Assembly (NCBI GenBank): GCA_025504975.1
Contig: JANUWI010000017.1
Coordinates: 558,001 to 622,000 of the forward strand
Source of the DNA: Plenodomus lindquistii
Lineage: Eukaryota; Ascomycota; Dothideomycetes; Pleosporales; Leptosphaeriaceae
DNA length: 64,000 bases
Reading direction: 5' to 3'
The notes under the pieces were generated by a model that did no database searches, was not told where the DNA came from, and saw only the letters and a program-made list of their open reading frames with translations. Positions within the stretch are counted from its first letter, which is position 1, and every line of letters starts with the position of its first letter. The position numbers and the translations under genes are program-made. This document shows positions 1-11,292 of this stretch, piece by piece.

Positions 1-367
1 TCCGCACTGAGCCTTACTTCTTAAGTTGACAAGAATGAGTGGGTGTTGTACACTCGCGTATGCTATTCTGGTCTGCGACGGCTTGATAACCCGAGTCGCT
101 TTGATAGGGGTAACTGTCGCTAGACTAAGGTCGTGATGAAGACCACTAAACTGTTTCTGAGTACACTAAGACTTACACTACTTGACACAATCATTCGTTG
201 TCTGAACAACGGATCGTCATTCCAAGATGTGCATATGCAAACTGTATGCCTTCTCTACCTAATTCCTTACCACTAAAGCCTCAATGTCCTTTGCGCACAT
301 CATATCCGCATAGTTCCATCCCACGCTCTTTGACTTCGAGCTTAATCTTCCAAATCCACTAGCCCCA
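1..367. other. Intergenic, no gene seen
   Basis: This stretch lies downstream of the membrane-protein gene that ends at 368. I see no open frame with coding character, no RNA gene and no clear repeat. It probably holds the 3' untranslated region of that gene and the edge of the next intergenic gap. Confidence 0.5.
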
Positions 368-1195
368 TCACGCTCTCTCAGTCTCCACAGTTTTGTATTC
401 TGTCCTGCTCCTCGCACTACCCTCCTTCCTCGCAAAACGCATTTGCACGCCGAGAGACACAGCTAGCACCGCCGACACAAGTACCACGATTATCATAAGC
501 ATGCGCGAAGCAGTCTGCGTCAATGAAGCCGTCAGTGACCAACCCCTTGCAGCAGGACAGGGAAGACATACCGTTTCAGTACAAGCAATATGGGGAACCT
601 CGGTATCTGCCCACGAAATGTTTGGCAGAATACGACATGCAGCAAGTTCTCTGCTGCACGTGAAAAATGCATTGTTCTCTGGGGTGTCACGACACGTTTT
701 TGAAAGACGGTTGTGGACTACAGCCGCCCAGCCATTACAGATCAGGCAGCCGATGAGGGAGAGAAAGGCCATTGTGATGGCGGTAATGTACACCTTTGAC
801 GAAGCAATATTGCCAAATTTCTGGTTCTACGAAAGTTCTGGTTAAGCAAATGTCCGTAAAGTAATGCGGCGTGTGGAGAAACTCAAACTTACCTTCTGGC
901 CATGCATCATCCGAGCAAGCACCCCAAATGTGCCCGCGAAAAGTCCCAGCCCCGCACTTGCGAAGATCAAGTTCTCCGTTGACCAGTCGTATACTAACTG
1001 CACGAAACGTCGTTCACCAGGGTAGACGTCGCTGTGTGTCGTGTCGGGTAGCCATGTGTATGTACCCGGCTGGAAGTTTAGGGCGAGGATGTAGAAGGCA
1101 TGACCTGCAAGGCCGATGGTGATAGGCGAGACGGTAAGCAAAAGTAAGGAGGAAAGGAGAATCGTGTAGGACAGGGGTTTAGAGTATGTAGACAT
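368..1195 (-). CDS. Uncharacterised four-helix integral membrane protein
   Basis: Two exons, 893-1195 and 368-826, join at a GTAAGT donor and a TTCGTAG acceptor in phase 0 and give 253 residues. The start is the ATG at 1195; the open frame extends upstream only through non-ATG codons. Hydrophobic segments lie at about residues 9-36, 75-97, 118-136 and 213-235. The loop between the third and fourth is rich in cysteine (eight or so, including CTETVCLPC), which suggests an extracytoplasmic disulfide-stabilised loop. The C-terminus is short, charged and probably cytosolic. I do not recognise a named family. The topology resembles small fungal membrane proteins of unknown role. Existence of the gene is well supported by splice phase and hydrophobic pattern; function is unknown. 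Confidence 0.75.
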
Positions 1196-1949
1196 ATTTG
1201 GCAGTGGTAGTGGTGGCGGATCTGATGGTGAAGAGAAAGGAAGATGATGGGAAGGGGAATAAAGTTTCACGGGTCTGATTCATACTTTTGTAGTATACGA
1301 CGAGACTTGTTGTAGATTTACTACACGCTGGACGCCTCGTTACCGTACGCCAAGCGCAAGATCATTACCTTCGAGTCGTGCAACCATATGCTGCGCCTGG
1401 TTTTGCGGTCCTGAGCTACAGCGCTACCATCGTAACACGAGAAGCAAGCCCATACTTTTATCGTCTAGTACAGGTACTATCTGCAGACGTCCTTGTTTGT
1501 GTTATAGCCAGTGGTGGTTGTCAGGCCAATCTCAGGACCCGAGTTGTCGCTTCGGTAGGCGCGAAGGAACTGTCTCCACTCTTTTGTGCCCGTGAACTCG
1601 GGGCTGAGCTTGAGCAAATCTCATTATACACCTTGATAGGTGGTTGAGTAATTGATTATGTGTTTTGGCGTTGGCATAGAGATGAAACGGCTGAATAAAT
1701 GACTCGACCTTGACCTTAGACTTTCTTTGCACGACGAGTTGGAAACACCAGTTTGACGAGAAAGCTGGTACTCGCATGTGTGCGATCATGAGTATGTGGA
1801 GTGCTTTGGGTAGGTAAATTGTGAGGCACGCTTCCTCTCCTAAGAGCTCTCAGCACCCAACTCTACTCTTTTCGCGCTGATATGATGCTGCAATGCTGCA
1901 CATCCCTGAACATGGTTGATCATCTGTATTTGGCTCAGATTCCATTGTC
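1196..1949. other. Intergenic, no supported gene
   Basis: This is the gap between the 5' end of the membrane-protein gene and the 3' end of the NACHT gene. Around 1375-1440 one plus-strand frame reads GFAVLSYSA, which loosely recalls the ALSYxWG motif of HET domains. Nothing around it continues the domain, so I do not call a gene. Confidence 0.4.
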
Positions 1950-4900
1950 TTAAGGGCGCATCATGCCCATAGATTTGAGCCAGGATTTTCTTTTTGGTGC
2001 CTCCACAAACAATTCACTACTTGGATCCGCGGATCCATTAAGTACCACCTCAATGGCATAATCAGACCACGGTAGCAGAGACAAACAGTCGGTAGCTCGT
2101 AAATCCATGGTAGCATGCGCCTCTCGGATTATCTCTTCTGTGGCTTGACGCTGCATGAGTCCATCTCCAGCTATAAGATCATCGTACAAGGGAAAGAGTC
2201 TTTGTATATTGTTTGGGTCATTTCTGATTGCCCATTTGAGGAATCGACACTCGACTTCTTCAAACAATAGTAGATCAACGGCACAAGGACAGGTATCACA
2301 TGTGACTACTAGCCTGTCGATGATTTTGATCCTCTCAACCAGAGCCGTGCCTGGTAATGCAAGCCAATCTCTCGCAATCTGTTGTAACTCTCGCATCAGT
2401 TTGAAGAGGTTGACGTGTAAGAGGGGGTGAATACGCAGCCATGATTGGCCGATGTCTGATCTAGTATGGTGCCACACGCCGGTGGGATACGTGCAAGCTT
2501 CAGCCTCCTGCTTTTCTGTATATCTTGGAGTGGAGGGATTGAGTATGTTGAAGTTATGCTTGTGAGCGATTGCAGTTGCCAAGATTGCACGCTGTGCCTT
2601 GATGCCGTAGACTTCTGAATTCAAGTTGAAGGGCATTCCAGTGTATTTGCCATATGTGGAAACCAGGTACTTCTCCAGAAGGAATATGAGCTCCCACTCC
2701 AGATTTGGTGTGCTAGAGCATAATTCGAATGAGTTCAGTGTGATTTCCAGTATGGCTCGATTCATAATTCCACGCTCGAAGGCGACAGCAAGCATTCGCA
2801 TGAACTCCTCAGGACTATCAATGTACAGGCTTAAACACTTCAGCATCGTGATATCTCTTCTCACTGTGGCTGATATAACAGTTGCGCATAGTAGCTCGCT
2901 CCACTGCTCTTCGGTGCCAGCCCATGAAAGGTATTCGACCGAGAAGAAATCCAACCAGCAGGCTACCTCGTCCTCTCCGTCTGCAATGGCCCGACGGAGA
3001 AGTTCTGAAAAGATGTCGGCGCTCCACGGATCGGAAGCGGACGCAGATCCGCTGACATGAAGAGCAGACGACGTTTCCGCAATGGGAAATTCTAACAGGA
3101 GCTGATGTACCTGAGTGTGCCAGATCCATTTGATTTCGACCCCATCTAGTTCTTGTCTCTCCTTGACACAATCGAGATAGGGGGACAACCCAGCCTTGCT
3201 TGCTAGGGCGAGTAACGAGCCAATAGCATTCTTGAAAGCCCATGAATACAAGGGTATGTATTCGAAGGGATCACGATTTGGAGTGGATACATGACGGTTA
3301 TAGAAACGTTCAGAGGTTCGCTGGAGCTCCCGCATTACTGTATCGAATGTTTTGCGGTGTGATTGCTCATCCCATGGGCGGTGCTGAAACGCTAATCTGC
3401 GGGTAAGTGCGACATGTTTGAATTTGGTCCAGTTTGAACAATCGGGCCTAAGATTGGCAGTGTGAAAGGCCCAATTTTCTATGATGTAGTCGAGGAGAAT
3501 GAACTTTTTGGAGAGCAAATCGGCACGCTGTGCTGTTACCGGGAGTGCAACTTCCAAACTCAGCGTTGCCTCAGCTTGCACGCCTCGTAGGGCCCGGGTC
3601 CAAGTTAAAACATCGCGAACACGGGACGCAAGAGGAACAGATGTCCATACCGCATTCTGCGCAAAGGTAGGATCGACCTTCAGTTTTGAGAACTCAGTCA
3701 GCTGCGTGTCGAAATCCGAAAAGCATAGGTAAGTGAGGCACACATCCCCTATGTATGCATCTGCTGTTCGTAGCTTTGCCGCACTGATTGCGCGACTGTG
3801 GTTCCGTGAAGAATAAAGATACTGTCTGACAGTGTGGTGCGCAAACACAACTTCATCTTCCGTGGTACAGACAACGAGGTTACCGCAGCTGCTGATGAGC
3901 TCTTGTCCGTTATTTCTAGCGGTGCGTTCGGTGTGTAAGAAGTCATCATCAGGTGACAGGCCTACAGCTTCTTCAAGCTCGTCGATGTGTAAAGGTCGTC
4001 GAGCTCCGGCCAACCAACACAACACCTGATTAACGATTGACAGCTTGGCCTCACCGCTAGTACCATTACGAATTTTGTCGATGATTCTGTCGTAAGTTTC
4101 CTCTATGCCGATGGGTAAATTCTGCACGACTTCTCGAATAGTCGCCTCCGTAATTGCTTCCTCGATATCGAAGAGCTGGAATTTGACCCAGAGAAACCTA
4201 CAGATCGCGTTAGTACGTAGAAGTGCAACTTTTCTTGTCTTGTGTGAAGTATCGAGTGGGTATACCACCTCTGCCAAAGTCTTGTTGCTTTGCTCCTGCC
4301 ACTATGACTGAGCCTGTGGCCAGTCGCAACAGTGATACGAGAAGTGATACGAGAGGATCCTTACATTCCGTGGGCTCCAGCCACAAGTGCGCCAACAACA
4401 TCATGCTTGAGCGACTGATTTTGAATCAAGGGGTGAGAGGGCGCCAGATGACCAATACGATCCCTGATGTAAAGGGCGAAATCATCATCGTTCCGATCTG
4501 CCGACAGAAAAAGAGTTGCATGATTCTGCATGGCTGACTTCACGCGATATTCTTCAGTCCGACTCGTGATAAATAGCTTTATCGTGCCCCGGGAGCGACA
4601 TAGGAAGTTGACGAGGTCCAAGACAATTGTTTGATTTGATGGTGCAAGCTCGTCAAGTCCATCTATGATCACGTGTGCTGTGCTGAATCTTCGTAACAGA
4701 TCCGCGAGATAATCCAGAGCCTGCTTATAGGTGGGAGCAGGTTTGCCCTCTTCATACGGAGTTTTAAAGTCTTCGCCGAACTCGTTCGTAGACAACCATA
4801 CCAATGCTTGTTTGACCAGACAAGCTACTATCTGGCTCGGGTCAAGCGACAGGCTGTCTGCAAAGTCGCAGTAGTAATAACAGGTCAATTCAGTGAGGGA

Positions 4901-6031
4901 GCATCCCTTGAGAAGCCCGTCGGTTAAGCTTGCTGCCAGTAGGGTCTTCCCGCTACCAGGGATCCCGAAACAACAGAGACAAGTGGATGAGGAGCTGGAA
5001 ACCCAAGAGGAGTATTGCTTAGTGGTTGTGATCCACTTGTTCGTACCACTGTGGAGCGTAGCCATGAGATTGGAATGCTTGCCAGCATAATCGACAGTTC
5101 GGATACTTGCGATAGCTTGATGTCTACGACGGGCCCGGTCGTTCGCGAGCTGAAGCGCCTGGTTCCTGATCTGAATCTCACGGACTTGAGCAGACTCCAA
5201 CATGTGCGCCACGCGTGCCTCTCTTTCGATACGTTTGGAATGCTGGCGGAAATTGGCCATGTGCTGATCAAAATCGCGACGAAGGTTCTTCCAGGAGCCT
5301 TTGAGCACGATAGCCAGTGGGACTTTTCAAGGTCAGCATGAGGTTTTCCACAGACTTACACAAGGAACTTACTTCGCGACTTCCTTGCTTGTGAAAAAAA
5401 GTCCTTGATCGTGACGCAGAAGAGTACAATGTCAAGATAAGCGGTCGATAATACCAACGCCAGTCGATCATGGTTTTTAAACAGAGTTTCGTAAATACGA
5501 AAGCGTGGTATTGCGTCTCCAATCTGCCCTAACATGTCGATAATGCTGTCTTGGAATTTGCCCGCCTCTCTAGCGATCTTGTGCAGGAATTAGCATATGT
5601 TCACTATCGGACTGCGACAGCAACGAGGCCGTGATTCATCCTCAAGGTTAATTTTTCGACTTTGGTAGACAGTGCGAAGTATGCTTCCAGAATTTTTCGC
5701 ACCCCTCTCAGTCGATACTTACATGTAGAATCACCCTCAGGCTCCCCCAGATTGGGCCTAGTATAAGTCCAGACGTGTTCGAGTATACGTCTAGCGCCTT
5801 GCCATAATCATCAATCGAATCCACAAGAGAGGAAAGGCGTTCTTGGACAAGCCAGCTACGGCTACCATGCGCATGTCGTTTCTGAGCGGCGCTGGCGTTA
5901 TAGAACAGGTTCTCGAGAGTTGCATCGCGGAATTCTTGGGCTTCTTCATGTGAGAGGCCAGCCAGAAATCTTTGCTTGGCAGTCTCCCAGGGCTGGACTG
6001 GGACGGCCAGGCTTGTCCGTATAGATGACAT
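1950..6031 (-). CDS. NACHT STAND NTPase (fungal NLR-like protein)
   Basis: Four exons, 5723-6031, 5373-5577, 4365-5322 and 1950-4197, close in frame to 1,239 residues. Exon 1 (residues 1-103) carries the helical domain common at the N-terminus of fungal NACHT proteins (YNASAAQKRHAHGSRSW, then GLILGPIWGSLRV); I think this is DUF7708. The linker to about residue 280 is predicted coiled-coil-like. NACHT follows, with Walker A GIPGSGKT near 291-298 and Walker B HVIIDGLDEL near 387-396. Exon 4 begins with the winged-helix-like LPIGIEETYDRI segment. The last ~600 residues look helical, and I see no ankyrin, WD40 or TPR repeats, unlike many fungal NLRs. Family members act in non-self recognition and regulated cell death. 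The ligand and partner here are unknown. Donors are GTAAGT, GTAAGT and GTAAGG. Confidence 0.88.
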
Positions 6032-6204
6032 CGCGTTCGTTGATCATGGGAGTCGCATAACAGATACCGAGTGTTGCACGAGGACGAATGTCGGGTTAGC
6101 CGACTTTGTATGTGATGGCGCTTTGAGGCTATGCTTATGCAGCTTTTCAAGCTTAACCAGGCTCAGGCGTGCTGCCCAATGTGCCATTGCCGCCCCCGCA
6201 CTAG

Positions 6205-7161
6205 CTACAGTTCTCGCGGGGCGACTCCAATAGATGTGTAGAATGCGTCTTCAATGCTTTCCCATTCTTTGGGGTGCATCTTGATCCAGTCCTGCACTTT
6301 CTGCGGGCCTTGAAGATCCTGTCGCATATGAGTCGAGGAGGTAGTCCCATTCAGTATCACGATTCCACAATTCATGACCAGCGCGTAAAGGGCCACAGAA
6401 GGCTCTACACCGCAGCATTGTGCCAGAGTGGCAACTGGGGCTGACTTCAAAAGTGCGGGATTTCCCGTCAGAGTCCAAAAGCTCTGGTATGTGATTGCAT
6501 GTTTCGCGCAATACGCACGCAAAGGAACATCGTAGCGTGTTTGAGGATAGAAGCGATTCTGAGCAACAGCTGGCTTGACAGAGCTATTCTCGTAGATAGC
6601 ATGCAGTACCGGGAGTGTCACGTTTGAGATACCGAGTGAGCGTATCCGGTCAGGCACGTAAGATTCTAGTAGCGCCCAGGCCTGCAACGTCTCCTCAGCG
6701 GTAGGCAGCGGCGAGTGCAACAGCAGGCAATCCAAGTAAGCATCGTCCGCCGATTCTTCTGTTGATCGCAAATTCCTCAGAGACGATGCCACTGACGTAT
6801 GGATCTGCGTTTCAAGAGGAGACGAGGCATCATACGGCATGTTGCTCAGATCCTGGCCAGCTGGAGTGGTGTATTTTGTTTGCAACTGCAGCATGTCAGC
6901 AAAGAGTCCTCCTCGCTTGTTTGCCCAACCCACGTAAATGTCGCTACGGCTGACAACGCCTTCTGCATACGCCTCGCGGAGTGCCTCGCCAACCAGCGCC
7001 TCTTGATAATGCCTTGGCTGTGCGGCTGTGTCGACACGTCGGAACCCCTGCACGATTGCTTCTTTCACTAATTTTTTCGTTTGATCCTTTTTTCATGCGG
7101 TTCCATAGATGAACGCTGGCTGATTATCGAAGAGTCGTGAGGCGGGTACTTTCGTCGACAT
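6205..7161 (-). pseudogene. Aldo-keto reductase with one in-frame stop codon
   Basis: Read from the ATG at 7161, a single frame runs 318 residues to the stop at 6205, interrupted once by TGA at 7093-7095 (codon 23). The stop sits where YGTAWKK-type sequences of this family have Trp, so TGG to TGA is the simplest change. No GT donor lies between the stop and the conserved VKEAIVQGFRRVDTA block, so an intron cannot remove it. The rest looks intact: VDTAAQPRHYQE (Asp and Tyr of the active site), the Lys in LQTKYT, and LLLHSP (His). The subgroup is the fungal GFRxIDTAxQxxHY type of unknown substrate. The upstream gap is shared with divergent riboflavin kinase. It is either a recent nonsense allele or a base-call error. 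Confidence 0.82.
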
Positions 7162-7552
7162 CTTGCGAGGCAAGAAAGGTGTCTGTACGCGACGAGTGAA
7201 CGTGACAAGTTGGCCGACTGATCGAGAAGCTGGAAGTGGTGAAACTGCCTGAATGAGATTCAGATGCATCATCATCTGCGCCGTGGTTGTTTGGGCACGA
7301 CACGGCATGTCGAGGGAGTAGCGACAAGTATGGCTGACTAAGCTTAGCCACTTCCGATTCGGTCGGAGTCTGTGATGACAGCCGTCATTGCCCCACCACT
7401 CCGATTGGACCCTTGATTCCTCCAGTCCAGAACATCCTCGAAGCCTTACCTCATCGCACGCAATAGTACAGCCTTGGCCTTTCACTCCGGCTTGCTTTTC
7501 TTCTGCCTATAATTGCCCTTTTCTCTGTATTCCAATCCACACTACGACCAAC
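7162..7552. promoter_or_regulatory. Divergent promoter region, AKR / riboflavin kinase
   Basis: The AKR gene (minus) and riboflavin kinase (plus) start 391 bases apart, so this gap must hold both promoters. I see no specific binding motif or TATA box that I can defend. Confidence 0.4.
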
Positions 7553-8426
7553 ATGGGACGTCCCGACGGACCCCGCGATCCTATTGCTGGCCCCGATACC
7601 CCACAATCGCCGTTCCCTATAAAGTTACGAGGACCCGTTGTGAAGGGCTTCGGGCGAGGAAGCAAAGAAGTATGTTCAGCAATCTCCTTCCCATCATTAC
7701 AATAACTTTCACATATTCTCAAGCCAACCATCTCAACATTCACCCAATGATACCCTCACCATCCCATCTATCCATGCATATCCACAGCCTATCCACCTCT
7801 CTCCCCTCACATCCACCCACCAACTAACCCACTCCGTCCAGCTCGGCATCCCCACAGCTAACATCCCCCTCTCCGGCCTCTCCATCGGCGGCCACGACGA
7901 CCTCGCCTCCGGCATCTACTACGGCTGGTGCACCCTAGACCACAGCTCCACCGCCACCACCACAACACCCACCAGCGTCCCCAGCGCCACCTCCGACACT
8001 TCGCTCCCTCCCCCATCCTCCAACCACGCAGTCCTAGACCTAGCCTACGCCTCCACACCCACAACATCCAGCACCGTGTACCCAACCGTCCTCTCCATAG
8101 GCTACAACCCGTACTACAAAAACACACAGCGCAGCATCGAGATCCACATTTTGCATAATTTTGAGCACGACTTTTATGGCGCGACGTTGAGTCTGATCAT
8201 TTTGGGGTTTATAAGGCCAGAGTACGATTATGTGAGTAAGGAGGCGTTGGTGGAGGATATTAGGGAGGATATTAGGGTTGCGCAGAGGAGTTTGGAGAGG
8301 GAGGCGTATGGAGTGTGGCAGGGTGATGCGTGGTTACGGCCGGGTACGGTGGAGGGAGGGAAGAATATCAGGGAGGGGGAGGCGGGGCAGAAAAGTGGTG
8401 TGGGGATCAGTCAGATGGGGAATTGA
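7553..8426 (+). CDS. FMN1: Riboflavin kinase
   Basis: Two exons, 7553-7669 and 7842-8426, join at GTATGT and CCAG in phase 0 and give 233 residues. The enzyme phosphorylates riboflavin to FMN using ATP. The diagnostic stretch spans the junction: VVKGFGRGSKE then LGIPTANIPL, the GxGR and PTAN nucleotide-binding motifs. SGIYYGW, SIGYNPYY and EIHILHNFEHDFYG follow, the last matching the conserved ExHLxxxF region with the catalytic Glu. A Ser/Thr/Ala/Pro-rich insertion of about 40 residues separates the second and third of these, a common feature of fungal versions. The end contains DIREDIRVAQRSL, the usual closing helix. It is one of the best supported single-copy housekeeping genes in the window. 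Confidence 0.96.
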
Positions 8427-9064
8427 GGGGGTGTAGTTGGTGTACTCGACGAGAGCAGCGATGCGATAGATCATAGACATACATACATACATACATACAT
8501 ACATATCACCGCATGAACAGCATAGCATGCATCACAACAACGTACACACAACCAGTCCTTCTTCATTAACAAGAAACATTATCATTTCATGCAAGCGAAA
8601 AAGAAACAAACCACACATATACCGTGGGTATTCCCAGGTTATCCCATTTACCCATCCCAGTAAACCCCTCTCCGTATGCGCCCGTGCTCCCAATCCCCAA
8701 ACTCCGTAAACACCCGACTTCCTATAACACAAAGAAAAAGTCGTAGAACAACACAGCACACAAACATCGCATATCGCGTTACCCCTCTTTTCCTGCACGC
8801 GTGTGAGATGGGGAGTGGGAGGACAATGCATGCATGTACACGCGACGCGCGTGCATATATGCACAATCAGAGTGCACAATCAAAGTACACAAACAAAGAC
8901 TTTTGGACCACTTTTGCAGGGGTCAACCTGACTTGTTGGGGTGACGTTGTGGAAGTGTGGCGTTTGGCACATGGTCTTGCTTGTGAGACCGAGGGGGGGG
9001 GGTTGCCGACGACGCCTGTTCGGTTCTGCCGCGAAGTTGCGGACCGTTGCTCGTGATATCGAGG
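8427..9064. other. Convergent intergenic gap with microsatellite
   Basis: Riboflavin kinase and ERT1 converge here, so both 3' untranslated regions should lie in this gap. It contains the CATA tandem repeat listed separately. Beyond that I see no gene. An open minus-strand frame continues from ERT1 to 8880 only if its last intron is retained. Confidence 0.5.
8477..8505. repeat. (CATA)n tetranucleotide microsatellite
   Basis: About seven uninterrupted CATA units lie just after the riboflavin kinase stop codon. Length probably varies between strains. Confidence 0.9.
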
Positions 9065-11292
9065 TCATTGGAGGCCTTTGTCGAGGACGGGCATGACCTG
9101 GTTCAAGTAAATAATTGCATTCTCGAATTTGGGCAATGAAGAGAATATGGAGCGGAAGACGTACACTTATACTGACCAAGATGGGCATATCGAAGATGTC
9201 CCGTTTGATATGCCACCAGATCATGCAATCCACCATGCCGTTTTTGGCTCCGAGGCGCTGCATCGCACTCTCGCCCTGATGCACAGTCCCTGCACCCCCT
9301 TCCGTTTTGATTAGAGGGTCAGGCTTGACGTCCCCAGCGACATTCGCAGCTTTCATCTCTTGAATGCGATCCACATCCGCTTTGGTCTGATACCTCAGCA
9401 TACTAACGCGCTGTTGCGCATAGCCCCTAGGGTCCTGATAGCACAATTCACTGAAATGCTGCAGGTACTCCAGTGCAGACCTGGGATCCATTAGTTCGAT
9501 GATGTTGACGCTGGGCTTGGCAATCTCGCCATCCTGCGGGTTCAGAATGGGTGTCGTGTTCTGCGTCGAGAGCTCGGACTCAGCGGCGTCACGTGTGGTG
9601 CCGAGGTTGACATTAAGATTGGGCTCGTGGCCGAGGAGGACCTCGCGCTTCCAGCCGGTTAGGATTGTGAACTCCTTGTTTAGGCCCACGATCTCGCCTG
9701 ATCGCCGGCAGATGAGGAAGGGCGTACCGACTTCGGCAAAATGGTCTTGCAATGTCATGAGACTTCGTTGCACACACATTTCCTGATGGATAAGGTCGTC
9801 GGTGTTGAGTTCTTCGCGAACTTGGAGGAGAACGGGCCGGTAATTTTGGAGGTACTCTTGTGCTTTGGCGACCCACGATCTTGAATACTTTCGGTTTATG
9901 ATTTGGTAGAGCCTGTGGTATCCCTTGACGTAGTCGTATGGCTTGGTAATGTCTTGGTAAATACTCTTTGTGTCTCGTTGTCGTTTACGAATACCGTTGG
10001 AGTGTATTGGTTGGAGAGCTGTGCTGGTGGGTCGATTGTTCTGCTGCGACCTGTTGGCAACTGGAGAGTGCTGCGCATGTGGTCGAGCGTTGTTATTCGA
10101 GTTTGCAAAGAACGCTGCAGATGCAAGTGGGTTGTCAGTTTCGAAGACGGACGCATCTGTCGATGCCGGGCTGGCTGTCGCTTGGCTAGCGGGCCCTTGG
10201 CCAATGGCGAAAGCATGTGGTCCGTTCAAACTGTCTTGTCGGTGGCCATTTTGATCCAGACTGGCTGCGGCGGAGTGCGGTGTCTTCATGTGCAGGCTAT
10301 TCTGCCGTGACGAGGGGTTTTGCCACTCATTCGTAGGCATTCCATTGGGTCCGAAGGCGATTCCACCGGGATTAGATTGATCTGGATAGCTGGGAGGCAT
10401 TTGTTGGCTATACATGTTCTGGGGCTGGGCCATCGAGGTCATCATGCCGCTTTCTTGTGATGCATCGACCGCGCCTGAAGACATGTGACCGAGCATACCG
10501 AACTCAAGAGCGCCGTAGTGATTACCGAAGTTGAGGTTGGAGATGTCGAAATTAAACAACGCCGGGTCACTGGGGTCGAAGAGCGGTCCAAACTGTTGCA
10601 ATTGCCCGGATTGACTCTGAGCCATTGTGTTTGGTACATGCTGGACTGGGCCTTGTTGCGCCTGAGAGTATGACGGCGAGATAGGTGGCTGCTGATTATT
10701 GTAGTTCCGGCCGTCCTGGGTGACTGGGAGGGATGCTGACATGGAATTCGGTGTGTAGAAATTGGTAGGTGATGGCTGTGCGAAGACATTACCTTGTGGA
10801 GAGAGTGAGACAGTCTGAGGGTCGTGGCTGGGGACCGGCACTGGGCGGTTTCCATTCATGTATGGGTAGTGACCGCCGACACCCGGCATCAGAGCATTGT
10901 CTGGCGCATCGTGGAGATACTTTGCCTTCTTCCGTATGCCGTCCATGCACGCGTCCCCAATGTTTCGCTTTACACAGCGACTACAAGGTCTCTCATCGCC
11001 TACAGACTTGTCAGACCCAGTTTCAAGAGGCAATGCTACATGTGATTTGACATTGTCTAAGATGGGCCAGGAACTTACCACAAGTCAAGTGGGCTCGCTG
11101 ACAAGCATGGCAGGCTCTCTTTGCCTTTTTGCGCCGCGGTCTCAAGGGATCTTTAGCATTGGACTTGCCGTTGGCAGGCTTCTGGGAAGGAGAGCGCTCG
11201 GCGGAGGGGTGGTCGGTAGAGTGTTCGGCAGCCATATCGTCTCCGCTGTACTCGGGCGAGGAAGACGCATCTTCGGCGTCTGGGGTGGACAT
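9065..11292 (-). CDS. ERT1: Transcription activator of gluconeogenesis, Zn2Cys6 plus PAS
   Basis: Three exons, 11079-11292, 9177-10999 and 9065-9121, give 697 residues. Exon 1 ends inside the zinc cluster, and the junction rebuilds CHACQRAHLTCG with DERPCSRCVKRNIGDAC, all six cysteines present. KKAKYLHDAPDNALMPGV follows, characteristic of the ERT1/AcuK family. The middle is Gln/Pro/Ser/Asn-rich (about 110-410). A PAS-like domain begins near residue 500 (TPFLICRRSGEIVGLNKEF). In Aspergillus nidulans AcuK activates gluconeogenic and malic enzyme genes together with AcuM. I end the gene with a 57-nt exon after a GTCAGT intron, giving the tail QVMPVLDKGLQ; without that intron the frame runs on to 8880 with non-conserved sequence. 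Start is the ATG at 11292. Confidence 0.9.

Noticed and set aside
1378..1647. Plus-strand frame with a HET-domain-like GFAVLSYSA
   Set aside because: Only a handful of residues resemble the motif; the expected Trp-Gly and the rest of the domain are absent.
8477..8505. CATA array considered as a CRISPR-like or functional repeat
   Set aside because: Simple microsatellite without spacers; the genome is eukaryotic.
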